Shown here: positions 25,062 through 33,800 of the stretch, piece after piece
How the letters are laid out: each line of letters starts with the position of its first letter
Position numbering within the stretch: position 1 is the stretch's first letter
Source: Sutcliffiella sp. FSL R7-0096
Lineage (GTDB): Bacteria; Bacillota; Bacilli; Bacillales; Bacillaceae_I
Direction of reading: 5' to 3'
DNA: 64,000 nt
NCBI RefSeq assembly: GCF_038595065.1
Contig: NZ_CP152003.1
Location: 166,001 to 230,000, forward strand
Notes under the pieces: model-generated
Told to the model about the DNA's origin: nothing
The model's input: the letters and a program-made list of their open reading frames with translations, nothing else
The model's database searches: none
Position numbers and translations under genes: made by a program

Positions 25062-25445
25062 ATGAAGATGAAAGAATTAAACCATGATCTACTAACGAAC
25101 AAATATACTCAGGTTTATCATGAAGAAAAGTTTAAATTTAATGCTCCTCATACATTCGATGTAGTTACACAAGCTGAATTAGTGGAGGGGAAAGGGCCTC
25201 TTCCAGCTTCAATACAAAAAATTCATTTTCAAGAAGGTGCAATAAAAGAACATGGCGTAAATGGAGTAATGAATGAGGATTTGATTGCTATGGTCATTTG
25301 TCGATTAGACCACTTTCAAGAATCCGAATTTGCTTGCTATGAAAATGACATCGCTATCGTAAAACTAGAAGAAGCCCTATTGTGGCTAAGGAAGCGCACA
25401 ATGGGTAGAGAAAAACGCGGCGTAGAAGGAACACATATAAAGTAA
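25062..25445 (+). CDS. Tad1-like nucleotide-signal sponge (anti-Thoeris candidate)
   Basis: A 127-residue protein with the marks I associate with the Acb2/Tad1 group: KFNAPHTFDVVT at the N-terminus, IHFQEGAIKEHGVNGVMNED in the middle, and a hairpin of two helices with IVKLEEALLWLRKRT ending REKRGVEGTH. Tad1 proteins bind the TIR-made signal (1''-3' gcADPR) of Thoeris and so block defence; Acb2 binds CBASS cyclic nucleotides. It lies between minor capsid and scaffold genes, so it is expressed late or carried as a moron. Function here is inferred from recall of the family. Confidence 0.68.
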   Translation: MKMKELNHDLLTNKYTQVYHEEKFKFNAPHTFDVVTQAELVEGKGPLPASIQKIHFQEGAIKEHGVNGVMNEDLIAMVICRLDHFQESEFACYENDIAIVKLEEALLWLRKRTMGREKRGVEGTHIK

Positions 25446-25503
25446 ATCTCGGTTTTAGCTACGATGCTAGAAGACTTTTCATAAAAAGAATAGGAGGAAT
25501 ATT

Positions 25504-25758
25504 ATGTCCAAGTTAACCAAGAAAGATCTAAAAGCGATCTTCACTAAAGCAAAGGAAGAAGGTAGCAAATTTGTTTTTGTTGGAATTGAAGCAGAAGGTG
25601 TTCAAGAGACTATCTGTATTCCAGAGCGCTCTTTTGTCGAGAAACATGCCTTTTACGAGAGAAGTTACACTGACGATTTAGTCCATGTAATGAATAAAAA
25701 TGTATTCATTCGTGGTTTGTCATATGGTGGATCTGACCAGTTGGATAATATCGCATAA
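25504..25758 (+). CDS. Unknown protein next to the Tad1-like gene (84 aa)
   Basis: An 84-residue protein from ATG 25504 (TAGGAGGAATATT). It begins with a basic helix (LTKKDLKAIFTKAKEEG), then strands (KFVFVGIEAEGVQETICI). It shares the gap between capsid genes with the Tad1-like gene and ends at a terminator, so it may be a second anti-defence gene. That is inference from position. No family is recognised. Confidence 0.7.
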   Translation: MSKLTKKDLKAIFTKAKEEGSKFVFVGIEAEGVQETICIPERSFVEKHAFYERSYTDDLVHVMNKNVFIRGLSYGGSDQLDNIA

Positions 25759-25761
25759 TTT

Positions 25762-25791
25762 ACATCTATCAATCGATGATAGGTGTTTTTT
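25762..25791 (+). terminator. Rho-independent terminator
   Basis: ACATCTATC / GATAGGTGT stem with T6 tail, after the 84-residue gene. It partly insulates the packaging and anti-defence genes from the scaffold and capsid genes. Confidence 0.82.
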
Positions 25792-25857
25792 CTTGTCTTT
25801 TATTCGTTAGACGCAATAAAGAAACGAAAGGAAAATACCCATAAGGGAGGAATAATC

Positions 25858-26547
25858 TTGTTTAACAAATTGATGATGCAGGTTGTTTTGCTTTGGACGT
25901 TTTTGTTTGGTCAAAAGGTTGATCAGTCACCTAAAAGAACTGAAGGAAAGTTATTACCGTTACAATTACAATTCTTTGCCGATGGTGGGGAAGGAGATCC
26001 ACCGCCAGCAGATCCACAGGGAGGAAATGAACCTCCTAATAACGATCCGCCACCAGCCGACCCACCAAAGACATTTACACAGGATGAACTAAACAATATC
26101 GCGGCAAAAGAAGCTAAAAAGGCCCAAGAAAAGATTTTCAAAGAGTTAGGGCTAGATTTCGAGAATGCTAAAGAAGGAATGAAAGCATTTAAGGATTGGA
26201 GCGAAAGCCAAAAAACAGAGCAACAGAAACAAGCTGACAGATTAAAAGATTTGGAGAAAAACTATTCATCTGCCAGTGAAGAAAATACGTCTCTTAAAGC
26301 TCAACTATCCGCATTAAAAGCAAATGTAAAAGCTGAGTCCGTGGAGGATGTTGTCACTCTTGCTAAAACCATGGTTAGTGAGGAATTGGACATGGATGGA
26401 GCTATTGCGAAAATAGTAGAGAAGTATCCTCATTTTGCCCAAAAGGTAGAAGAACAACAGGAGGAGAAGAAACCATCTTTCTCCACAGGTCAGCACCAGA
26501 AGAAACCAGAATCCGATACGGAGAAATGGTTAAACGCATTTAAATAA
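25858..26547 (+). CDS. Capsid scaffold protein
   Basis: A 229-residue protein from TTG 25858 (TAAGGGAGGAATAATC). LQLQFFADGGEGDPPPA opens a Pro-rich acidic part. It is followed by a coiled coil (about 95-160) and a C-terminus typical of gp20/DUF4355 scaffolds (DTEKWLNAFK). The start is hydrophobic (LMMQVVLLWTFLFG), so an internal start such as ATG 25870 is possible. It directs capsid assembly and lies directly before the capsid gene. Confidence 0.83.
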   Translation: MFNKLMMQVVLLWTFLFGQKVDQSPKRTEGKLLPLQLQFFADGGEGDPPPADPQGGNEPPNNDPPPADPPKTFTQDELNNIAAKEAKKAQEKIFKELGLDFENAKEGMKAFKDWSESQKTEQQKQADRLKDLEKNYSSASEENTSLKAQLSALKANVKAESVEDVVTLAKTMVSEELDMDGAIAKIVEKYPHFAQKVEEQQEEKKPSFSTGQHQKKPESDTEKWLNAFK

Positions 26548-26569
26548 AATTAATTAGGAGTGATTCATA

Positions 26570-27466
26570 ATGGCAGTAGTAAACTATGCTGAACAGTATC
26601 AACAAGCATTACAACAAAAATTCACACAAGGACTAGCGTTCAACGCTCTTTATTCTTCACCGAACAATGCATACATCAAGTGGGTGAATGCTAAAACAAT
26701 CCAGATTCCTAACATCACGACTGGAGGATTCACCGACGTTGACCGGGATGTAATGGGTAACTATACCCGCCGAGTAGATAACTCTTGGATTCCGAAAACA
26801 CTTGAGCATGATCGAGAGTTCAAGACTCTTGTTGACCCTCAAGACATCGATGAAACAAATCTAGCTTTGACAATTGCAAACATCACACGTGTATTTAACG
26901 ATGAGCACAAGATTCCTGAAATGGACAAATACATGGCATCCAAATTATACACGGAGTACACAGGGTTTGGTGAAACGGCAAACACAGACCAGATTACGGA
27001 AGCATCAGCATTATCTATCTTTGATGACATGATGGAGGAAATGGATGAGGCTGAAGTGCCACAAGAAGGCCGTATCCTATATGTAACTCCAGCAGTTAAA
27101 AAGGTCCTTAAAAATGCTGAAAAAATTCAACGTACTCTGGATGTAAAAGGAGAAGCTAGTGCAGTAAATCGTAATGTTCGCTCACTTGATGAAGTGACAA
27201 TCGTTTCCGTTCCTTCTAGCCGAATGAAAACTTTGTATAACTTTACTGATGGAGCTGTTCCTGATGTAGCTGCACGTCAAATCAACATGATCTTAATTCA
27301 CCCGTTAACTGTAATTTCTCCTCAGAAATACGAGTTTGTTTCTTTGGATGAGCCTAGCGCAAAAACAGGCGGTAAACACCTTTACTACGAGCGCAAATAC
27401 TGGGATGCATTCTTAATCGAGCAAAAGGTTAAGGGAGTTAAATTCAACGTTTCAGCAGCAGAATAA
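26570..27466 (+). CDS. Major capsid protein
   Basis: A 298-residue protein. Its place after the scaffold and its features (NAPYIKW-like VNAKTIQIPNITTGGFTDVD, then IANITRVFNDEHKIPEMDKY and RQINMILIHPLTVISPQKYE) are those of HK97-fold capsid proteins of the A118-like group. It has a good ribosome site (TTAGGAGTG) and is likely the most abundant virion protein. Confidence 0.87.
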   Translation: MAVVNYAEQYQQALQQKFTQGLAFNALYSSPNNAYIKWVNAKTIQIPNITTGGFTDVDRDVMGNYTRRVDNSWIPKTLEHDREFKTLVDPQDIDETNLALTIANITRVFNDEHKIPEMDKYMASKLYTEYTGFGETANTDQITEASALSIFDDMMEEMDEAEVPQEGRILYVTPAVKKVLKNAEKIQRTLDVKGEASAVNRNVRSLDEVTIVSVPSSRMKTLYNFTDGAVPDVAARQINMILIHPLTVISPQKYEFVSLDEPSAKTGGKHLYYERKYWDAFLIEQKVKGVKFNVSAAE

Positions 27467-27495
27467 TAAAGGGAGGGCTTCGGTCCTCCTAAATT
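27467..27495 (+). terminator. Hairpin after the capsid gene
   Basis: GGAGG-GCTTCGGT-CCTCC with AAATTTTT behind it. It is probably a partial terminator that lowers expression of the connector genes relative to capsid. Confidence 0.55.
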
Positions 27496-27510
27496 TTTAG
27501 GAGTGATATT

Positions 27511-27804
27511 ATGGCAAAGATGATTAAAGGAAATCGTATTTTGGATGTTGATGCAGGTCGTGTGGAAGCGTATCTCAAACAGGGTTACAACCAGGTGGAC
27601 GACGCTGGTAAGATCGTAAAACGGGCAACAGGTGGTCGGTCAGTTTCTCTTCAGGAGCATAATAAGGTGTTGGCCGAGCTAGAAGCACTAAAGGGGTCGC
27701 CATCGGTTGAAAAGGAATTAGAGGAAGTAAAGAAAGAAAATAAGACCCTCAAGTCTGAGATTACAAAGCTGAAAAAGTCGTTGGATGAAAAGAAGAGTGA
27801 ATAG
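27511..27804 (+). CDS. Coiled-coil head protein of unknown function
   Basis: A 97-residue protein with a small N-terminal domain (KGNRILDVDAGRVEAYLKQG) and a Lys/Glu-rich coiled coil from about residue 50. It sits between capsid and connector genes, as small head-associated proteins do. No functional assignment beyond that. Confidence 0.75.
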   Translation: MAKMIKGNRILDVDAGRVEAYLKQGYNQVDDAGKIVKRATGGRSVSLQEHNKVLAELEALKGSPSVEKELEEVKKENKTLKSEITKLKKSLDEKKSE

Positions 27805-27806
27805 TC

Positions 27807-28211
27807 GTGCACTATATTACCTATACGGAATTTGAGGTGCTAACTGAAGGAACATTTGAAATTACAAAAGAAGAGTTCACTCAGCTACTCCATAAATCGT
27901 CAGCGGTACTAGATAGCGCTACTTCATACTTCTATAAAAGAAATAACCTGGAGAAAGACCATGATTGGCGTAGAAACCAATTCAAGTTAGCTTTATGTAC
28001 GCAAATTCAATATTTCCATTCCCTTGGGGCAACCACATTTGAAGAAATCAATAATACTCCTCAAACGTTTCAAGCGGGGCGTACTAGTGTTTCAAATTCT
28101 AGTAGATATAACCCAAATGGAGCTAACGAAAGTAAACCGTTGCTATCAAAAGATGTATATGTATACCTGGATGGGACCGGTCTTTTGTATAGTGGGGTGA
28201 ACGCATGGTGA
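27807..28211 (+). CDS. Head-tail connector protein
   Basis: A 134-residue protein from GTG 27807. The helical N-terminal part (FEITKEEFTQLLHKSSAVLD, RRNQFKLALCTQIQYFHS) and a flexible end are typical of gp6/gp15-type adaptors that form the ring under the portal. The assignment rests on order in the head-tail joining block. It overlaps the next gene. Confidence 0.75.
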   Translation: MHYITYTEFEVLTEGTFEITKEEFTQLLHKSSAVLDSATSYFYKRNNLEKDHDWRRNQFKLALCTQIQYFHSLGATTFEEINNTPQTFQAGRTSVSNSSRYNPNGANESKPLLSKDVYVYLDGTGLLYSGVNAW

Positions 28212-28546
28212 TGCCAAAGCCACCAAAAAAGTTTTGTATTGATTCTTTTGAGTACAAGGAATACACGGGGGAGAATAATTGGTCCGAACCTGTATTTGCA
28301 AACCCGGTGCTAATTGAAAATTGTCGTATCGATCGTGGTGCGGAATATACTTCAACTTCATCTGGAAAGCAACTGATCTACAACGCAGTTGTTTTTTGCT
28401 ATGAGGAAATAACAGTACCACTACCAATTTTTAAAGTTCAATCTGTACTCCGTTTTGATGGAAAAGATCATGTGTTGACTAAAGTCGTACCAATCTATGA
28501 GGCATACAAGAAAACCATCTATTCCTACGAATTGGAGGTGGTGTGA
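28205..28546 (+). CDS. Minor capsid / head completion protein
   Basis: A 113-residue protein starting in the end of the adaptor gene. The pattern ENCRIDRGAEYTSTSSGKQL and the beta-rich rest fit the A118-group minor structural proteins (stopper position). ATG 28205 is used. Its stop overlaps the following start (TGATG). Confidence 0.75.
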   Translation: MVMPKPPKKFCIDSFEYKEYTGENNWSEPVFANPVLIENCRIDRGAEYTSTSSGKQLIYNAVVFCYEEITVPLPIFKVQSVLRFDGKDHVLTKVVPIYEAYKKTIYSYELEVV

Positions 28547-28872
28547 TGGTACAAGTAAATATCAACTTAACTAAGGTCAAAAAAAGGATCAGTCAAGCTA
28601 GTGTTAATCGAGGACGAATGATATCTGCCAATCAAATGGTCGCTGACATGAATCAATTTGTTCCGATGGATGAAAATATTCTGAGGCAAACTGGTCATTC
28701 AAATAAAGGCGGAACAGCATTACTTTGGGAGATGCCTTATGCTGCTAGATTGTTTTATATGCCAATGTACAATTACACCACTCCTGGTACCGGTCCGAGA
28801 TGGGATATAAAAGCAAAGAGAATGTTCATGTCGGATTGGTTAAAAGCATTTGTGGAAGGTGCTGACTGGTAA
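28546..28872 (+). CDS. Minor capsid protein (HK97 gp10-like position)
   Basis: A 108-residue protein. VPMDENILRQTGHSNKGGTA and MPYAARLFYMPMYNYTTPG match the minor_capsid_2 group. This is the position of the tail-terminator/adaptor. ATG 28546 overlaps the previous stop; its own stop overlaps the next ATG. Confidence 0.78.
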   Translation: MVQVNINLTKVKKRISQASVNRGRMISANQMVADMNQFVPMDENILRQTGHSNKGGTALLWEMPYAARLFYMPMYNYTTPGTGPRWDIKAKRMFMSDWLKAFVEGADW

Positions 28873-29267
28873 TGGATTTTATTGAAAGGTTATGCGATCG
28901 AGTAAATAAAATGGCTGGTCTCCCTATAGATTGTAAGCTGGGTTATTTAGGAACAGATGAATCTTTTGTGGTGTATCCTCTACCTGGATCACGGACAGTT
29001 CAAGAGTATATGAATGGTACCAAGGACCAGCAATTGAATTATGAGTTTGCCATGAAGTCTAAACTACAAAGTAAAATACATGCAACTTTGTGGCTTGTTC
29101 AAAAAGAGTTGGAGAAGTTAAAAGAACTTAAAAGCCAAGATGATAGCTTTGAGTTTGAAGAATTAATCATAACAAACAAACCTTTCATCAATAATGCAGA
29201 TGAACAAGGTTGGTTTGTTTTTTTATTAGATGTGCAAGCAAATATAACCGTTATTAAGGAGGAATAA
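28872..29267 (+). CDS. Tail completion / minor capsid protein
   Basis: A 131-residue protein directly before the tail tube gene, the usual place of the tail terminator. ESFVVYPLPGSRTVQEYMNG and the C-terminal GWFVFLLDVQANITVIKEE are like the minor_capsid_3 group. ATG 28872 overlaps the previous stop. Confidence 0.75.
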   Translation: MDFIERLCDRVNKMAGLPIDCKLGYLGTDESFVVYPLPGSRTVQEYMNGTKDQQLNYEFAMKSKLQSKIHATLWLVQKELEKLKELKSQDDSFEFEELIITNKPFINNADEQGWFVFLLDVQANITVIKEE

Positions 29268-29269
29268 GG

Positions 29270-29716
29270 ATGGCTAGAAAAAAGAACGCCCTTCGCGGGC
29301 ATTTTGTCCAGGCATATGTGCCAGGTGAAGAAGTAGGAACCGCATGGTTAGAGCTTGCTAAATGGATTTCCACTATTGGAGACGATACGCAGGAAACAAC
29401 TGAAGATACCGCTTATTACGATGGAGACGGTACGCCAGAAACGGAAGTGGTTTCTGTTGCAGGGGCGTATACTCCTGAGGGTACATTCGATCCCGAAGAT
29501 CCTGCACAAGCACTGATTGCAGGACTGAAGTACAAAACGGGTGATGGTCGTAAAATTTGGCACCGGGTAGTGTCTGCAGATGGTAAAAAAGAATGGGTAG
29601 GACGTGCAACTGTAACTTCTATTGTTGCAGGGGCAGGGGACGCTAGTGCATATGAAACATTTAGTTGTAACATTCGTTTTGATAGTATCCCAGAGGAAAC
29701 AGTTCTTACTCCCTAA
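29270..29716 (+). CDS. Major tail (tube) protein
   Basis: A 148-residue tail tube protein. It is rich in acidic and small residues, with the typical TTEDTAYYDGDGTPETEVVS and YETFSCNIRFDSI beta segments. The last codons are ACT CCC followed by TAA. After the stop, the +1 frame stays open for 16 codons (see the entry at 29711), so a longer minor form probably exists. The ribosome site is AAGGAGGAATAAGG. Confidence 0.87.
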   Translation: MARKKNALRGHFVQAYVPGEEVGTAWLELAKWISTIGDDTQETTEDTAYYDGDGTPETEVVSVAGAYTPEGTFDPEDPAQALIAGLKYKTGDGRKIWHRVVSADGKKEWVGRATVTSIVAGAGDASAYETFSCNIRFDSIPEETVLTP

Positions 29717-29765
29717 CGAACCTCCAGAAGATGGAGGCGATGAAGAAGAGATACCAGAAGAATGA
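29711..29765 (+). other. Probable +1 frameshift site and C-terminal tail extension
   Basis: The zero-frame end of the tail tube gene is CCC (29711-29713) TAA. A slip of tRNA-Pro by one base (CCC to CCT) would continue AAC GAA CCT and add PNEPPEDGGDEEEIPEE-type residues (16 codons after the shift) up to TGA 29763-29765. CCC-stop +1 shifting at this gene is established for Listeria phage PSA (CCC TGA) and for SPP1 gp17.1* (CCC TAA). Here the extension is short and acidic, and a terminator follows immediately. Confidence 0.72.
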
Positions 29766-29787
29766 GAGAGGCACATGCCTCTCTTTA
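29765..29787 (+). terminator. Rho-independent terminator after tail tube gene
   Basis: AGAGAGGC ACAT GCCTCTCT with a short T run. It begins at the stop codon of the frameshifted frame. Confidence 0.72.
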
Positions 29788-29809
29788 ACTTATTTAAGGA
29801 GGATGACTA

Positions 29810-30259
29810 ATGTCTGAAGTACAGATTGACATACAACGAACGGGGTTTCCGGTAAAAGTCGGTTCTATTGAGCTGTGGTTTGATAGTTCTTTAGAGAACT
29901 TAAGACGTTTCTTTAATGTGGATGAAATTGCACAGGAAAAGTTAAAGGAAGCTCAAGAAAAGGCTAAACATATACATTTCCCGGATGAAGTGGAAATCGA
30001 AAATTTAGATGTTACTACGGTTGATGCAGCGTTTGATGTTAATAAAGAATTCATCGCGGCCCAATACGATATCATTTTCGGTGATAACACATTTAAAAAG
30101 GTTTACAAAACTTATCCTGATATCTTGGCTTTAGAACAAGCTCTTGATGTAATTGGGATTGCTATTGCAAAACGAATTGAAGAATTAGAAGTTGAAAGGT
30201 CTGAAAAGACAGAAGCTAAAAAGATGGAATACTTAAACAAAAAAGCAAAGAAGAAGTAG
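29810..30259 (+). CDS. Tail assembly chaperone (gpG-like)
   Basis: A 149-residue acidic protein between the tail tube and tape measure genes, where the assembly chaperones lie. It has VKVGSIELWFDSSLENLRRF at the start and a Lys-rich end (KKAKKK). Its TAG stop is followed in the same frame by the next open frame, without any other stop between. Confidence 0.8.
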   Translation: MSEVQIDIQRTGFPVKVGSIELWFDSSLENLRRFFNVDEIAQEKLKEAQEKAKHIHFPDEVEIENLDVTTVDAAFDVNKEFIAAQYDIIFGDNTFKKVYKTYPDILALEQALDVIGIAIAKRIEELEVERSEKTEAKKMEYLNKKAKKK

Positions 30260-30268
30260 GTGACTAGC

Positions 30269-30841
30269 ATGAGGTTGAACGACCCTCTAGTTACCTCTTT
30301 TTCATATAGAGGGGAAGAGTATTCCATTGACTTGGCTTTTGACAATGTTCTAGATGTATTTGATGTACTAGGCGATAAAAGTCTTAGGAATCAAGAAAAG
30401 GCTGAAATCTGCCTTGAATTGTTACTTGGATATAGTCCGACTGATCAATCTTTAACAGTTGAGTTGTGGAATTATATTTATAAAACTTTTATCCATATTG
30501 AAAGCAAACAACCTCTTGAATATGACCGTCAAGGAAATCCGATGCCAGTAAAAAAAGAGGATAGTAGAAAGTTGATTGATTTAGAAAAAGATGCACCATA
30601 TATCTTTGCTTCTTTCCAACAAGCTTACCAGATAAATCTACATAGAGAGCAAGGGAAGCTGCACTGGCATGAATTTCAATCATTATTAAATGGGCTACCA
30701 AGTGAAACAATTATGCAGCGTATTATTCAAATACGAATGTGGGAACCGTCAAAAGGTGAGTCAAGTGAATATAAGCAGGCAATGAGAGAAATGCAGAAAA
30801 TTTATGCATTGGATGACGAAGGTGGAGAGGAGGTGGAATAG
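30269..30841 (+). CDS. Gp15 family tail chaperone
   Basis: A 190-residue protein of the bacteriophage Gp15 group (RLNDPLVTSFSYRGEEYSID, then a helical domain with FASFQQAYQINL and LHWHEFQSLLNGLP). ATG 30269 with TAGGTG is chosen; the frame is open back to the TAG of the upstream chaperone, so readthrough of one stop would fuse them. It works on the tape measure protein encoded next. Confidence 0.85.
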   Translation: MRLNDPLVTSFSYRGEEYSIDLAFDNVLDVFDVLGDKSLRNQEKAEICLELLLGYSPTDQSLTVELWNYIYKTFIHIESKQPLEYDRQGNPMPVKKEDSRKLIDLEKDAPYIFASFQQAYQINLHREQGKLHWHEFQSLLNGLPSETIMQRIIQIRMWEPSKGESSEYKQAMREMQKIYALDDEGGEEVE

Positions 30842-33800
30842 ATGGCCGATGGGACTATTAAGATTGCAATTGAAGTGGATGGAAAACCGGTCACTTTAGC
30901 ATCAAAGGAGCTTGATAAGCTAGAGGAATCTGGTAAAAAGTCCGGAAAGGGTATCAAATCGGCAGAGAGTAGCATGGAAAGCCTGGCCGATAGCAGTGCC
31001 AAAGCTGGTAAAAGTGTAAAAGGTGCTAGTGATGCGGTAGATAACCTAGGTGATAGTGGGGCCAAGACAAGTAAAGGTTTGAAGAGTGTAGACGGGGCAA
31101 TGGATGGTCTTGCCGATAGTAGCGCGGATGCATCCTCAAGTGTAAAAGGCGTATCAGATAGTTTAAATAATATGTCTGACAATGCAACTGGAGCAGCTAA
31201 TAGTACTAAAAAAGCAAAAGAAGAAGCTGCTAGCCTTGGTGAAGAAACTGATAAAGCTTCAGGAAACACGAAGAAATTTGCGGTAGCCCTTGGACTTGTT
31301 GCCATCGCTTCTGCTGCTTTCGCGGTATTGAAATCGTCAATGGATAGTGCTATCAGCCGTTTTGATACACTCAACCAGTTTCCAAAGGTGTTACAAGCAC
31401 TAGGGGTTTCGGCAGAAGAATCAGAGCGTGCAATGAGTCGGTTATCCGATGGCATTGATGGACTTCCAACAACTTTAGATGACATTGCAGGAAGCGCCCA
31501 GAGGATGTATACCTCTTTTGGGAATATGGATGAAGCAACCGACACTGCCATCGCGTTGAATAACGCATTGTTAGGGTCGGGATCTAGCGCCGAACAGGCT
31601 AAGCGTGGAACAGAACAATATATTAAAGCACTTCAAACCGGTACGTTTGATATGAACACTTGGAACACACTATCAGAAACGATGGATGTAGGGTTGGTTA
31701 AGATTGCCGAAAGCTTCGGATTTGCTGGTAAGAGTGCCAAGGATGATCTTTATAAGGCGTTGCAAGACGGGACCATCACCCTCGACCAATTTAATGAAAA
31801 GTTAATTGATGTGGGTACTGGGACTGGTATCATGGCGAAACTAGCTAAGGAAAATAGTCTTGGTATCGCTACGTCTTTAGGGAACTTGCGTAATGCGGCT
31901 GCCAGAGGTGTAGCTGGAATGCTTGATTCATTTAATAAGCTGACTCGAGATGTTACTGGTAAAGAAATAGCAGAAAATATTGATGGATTAAAGGTTATAG
32001 TAAACCAGTCTTTTAAAGTGATGGGTTCAGTAATTGAAAGCACTACCCCATATGTTGTAGGATTTTCATCCGCAGTAAGGGATGCTATGCCTGTTGTGAA
32101 AGCTCTCACCCCGGCTTTGGTTGGTATGGCCAGCGCATATACCATCCACAAAGTTATCACCTTGACCACATCAGCCCTAGTGGCAAATACTACTGCAGTT
32201 GCAGTTGCAACTACCGCTAAAAATGTCTATGCGGTTGCAACGAATAAATTAGCACTTGCTTTAGCCCTAAGCGCTGTACAAATGAAGGTTTCAAGCGCTG
32301 CGATTTTAACTTATAACAAGGTAATCGCATTAACTACAGCTACACAAGCAATGATGGCATCTGGAATGAGTCTCACTGCTATTGCTGCAGTCGGTCTAAG
32401 TGGAGCAGTTCACATACTAAACGTAGCAATCAAGGTGCTTTTAGGACCAATTGGATGGGCAACACTTGCTCTTGGTGCTTTGGTAGGTGCTGTGGTTGGA
32501 ATAGTTAAGTGGTTTAACAGAGCGAGCGAGGATTCAAAAAGGTTAAGCAAAGAGACAGAAGACTTAGGAAATGCTAACGACGAATTAAAAAATTCGTTGG
32601 ATAACTCTTCAAAAGCTTACAAGGACAATCAAAGAGAAATAGAAAACACTACCGCCAACAACAAAGACCTGATAAAAAGGATTGAAGAATTATCCGAAAA
32701 GGAAAATAAATCTGTTGGCGATAAGCAAATGCTTAAAACTTACATCGATGAGCTTAACGGATCTATAACAGATATGAACCTTGCTTATGACGAGGAAGCC
32801 GATGCCTTAAATCTATCTTCTGAACAAATACAGGCCAGAGTTGTCTATATGAAAGAAGAGGAAAAACTATTAAGTGCTCGTGAAAGGCAAGTGGAAATAT
32901 CTCGAGAGCAAGAAGAAGTTGAAGGGCAACTTGCGGAAACGATAGCGAAAAAAACAGAAGTCGAAAATAATAGTAATCTGTCAAAAAGTGAAGCAAAAGA
33001 GCTTTCAGAACAACTGACAGAAAAAGAAAGAGAGCTTGAAGAAGCTCTAGCTGCTCTAGCAGTGCAACAAGCAGATACGGAAGAACAAATGACAGCATCT
33101 CAAAACAAAATTGCAGAGGCAGTTGAATCAGGAAATACTAGGCAGATAACCTCTTATGAGCAGTTAGAGGGCGCTACCAAAGAAGCATTCGATAGCATGA
33201 AATCTTCTTATGACTCTCTAGTAGAAAATGCTACAAACGCATTTGACAGAATGTCCGAAGAATCCAAGGTAAGTGCCGAAGAAATGATTGCTAACCTTGA
33301 ACACAATCAGAGAATGACGGAAGAATGGGGAAAGAATGTCGCAAACCTTTATGAGCGAGCTGGTAAAGAAGGTAATGAAGGGTTTATCCAGTGGCTAGAG
33401 TCTATGGGGCCGGAGTCAGCAGCTGAATTGGCCGTTGTTTCTGACATGTCAGATTCAGAGTTGAATAGATTCATTCAATTAATGAATGAAGGTGGCACGG
33501 TTGCCTCTCAATCCTTAAAAGATTCACTTGGAGAAGGCTTTGACGAAGTAGTCGATGTCATGATCAATTTCGTAGACGATGGATCTAAAACGCTAAAGGA
33601 TCAGATTAAGGCTGCAGATTTTGAGTCAATTGGTATTGCAATTCCTGAGGGTGTGCAAGGTGGAATGGAAAAAGGCAAAAAAGGAGTCATCGATGCATCC
33701 TCTGAAATGGCGAAAGGAACTTCTGATGCTTTTAAAACCTACATGGATATCAACAGTCCTTCTCGACGTTTTAAAGGTTATGGGACAAACATCACCGAAG

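Noticed and set aside
26009-26141. Pro/Gly-rich frames opposite the scaffold gene
   Set aside because: Shadows of the Pro-rich linker in the scaffold protein.
30802-31551. 249-codon minus-strand frame opposite the tape measure gene
   Set aside because: It is the antisense shadow of the repetitive Ser/Ala/Lys-rich N-terminus, is low in complexity, and has no ribosome site.
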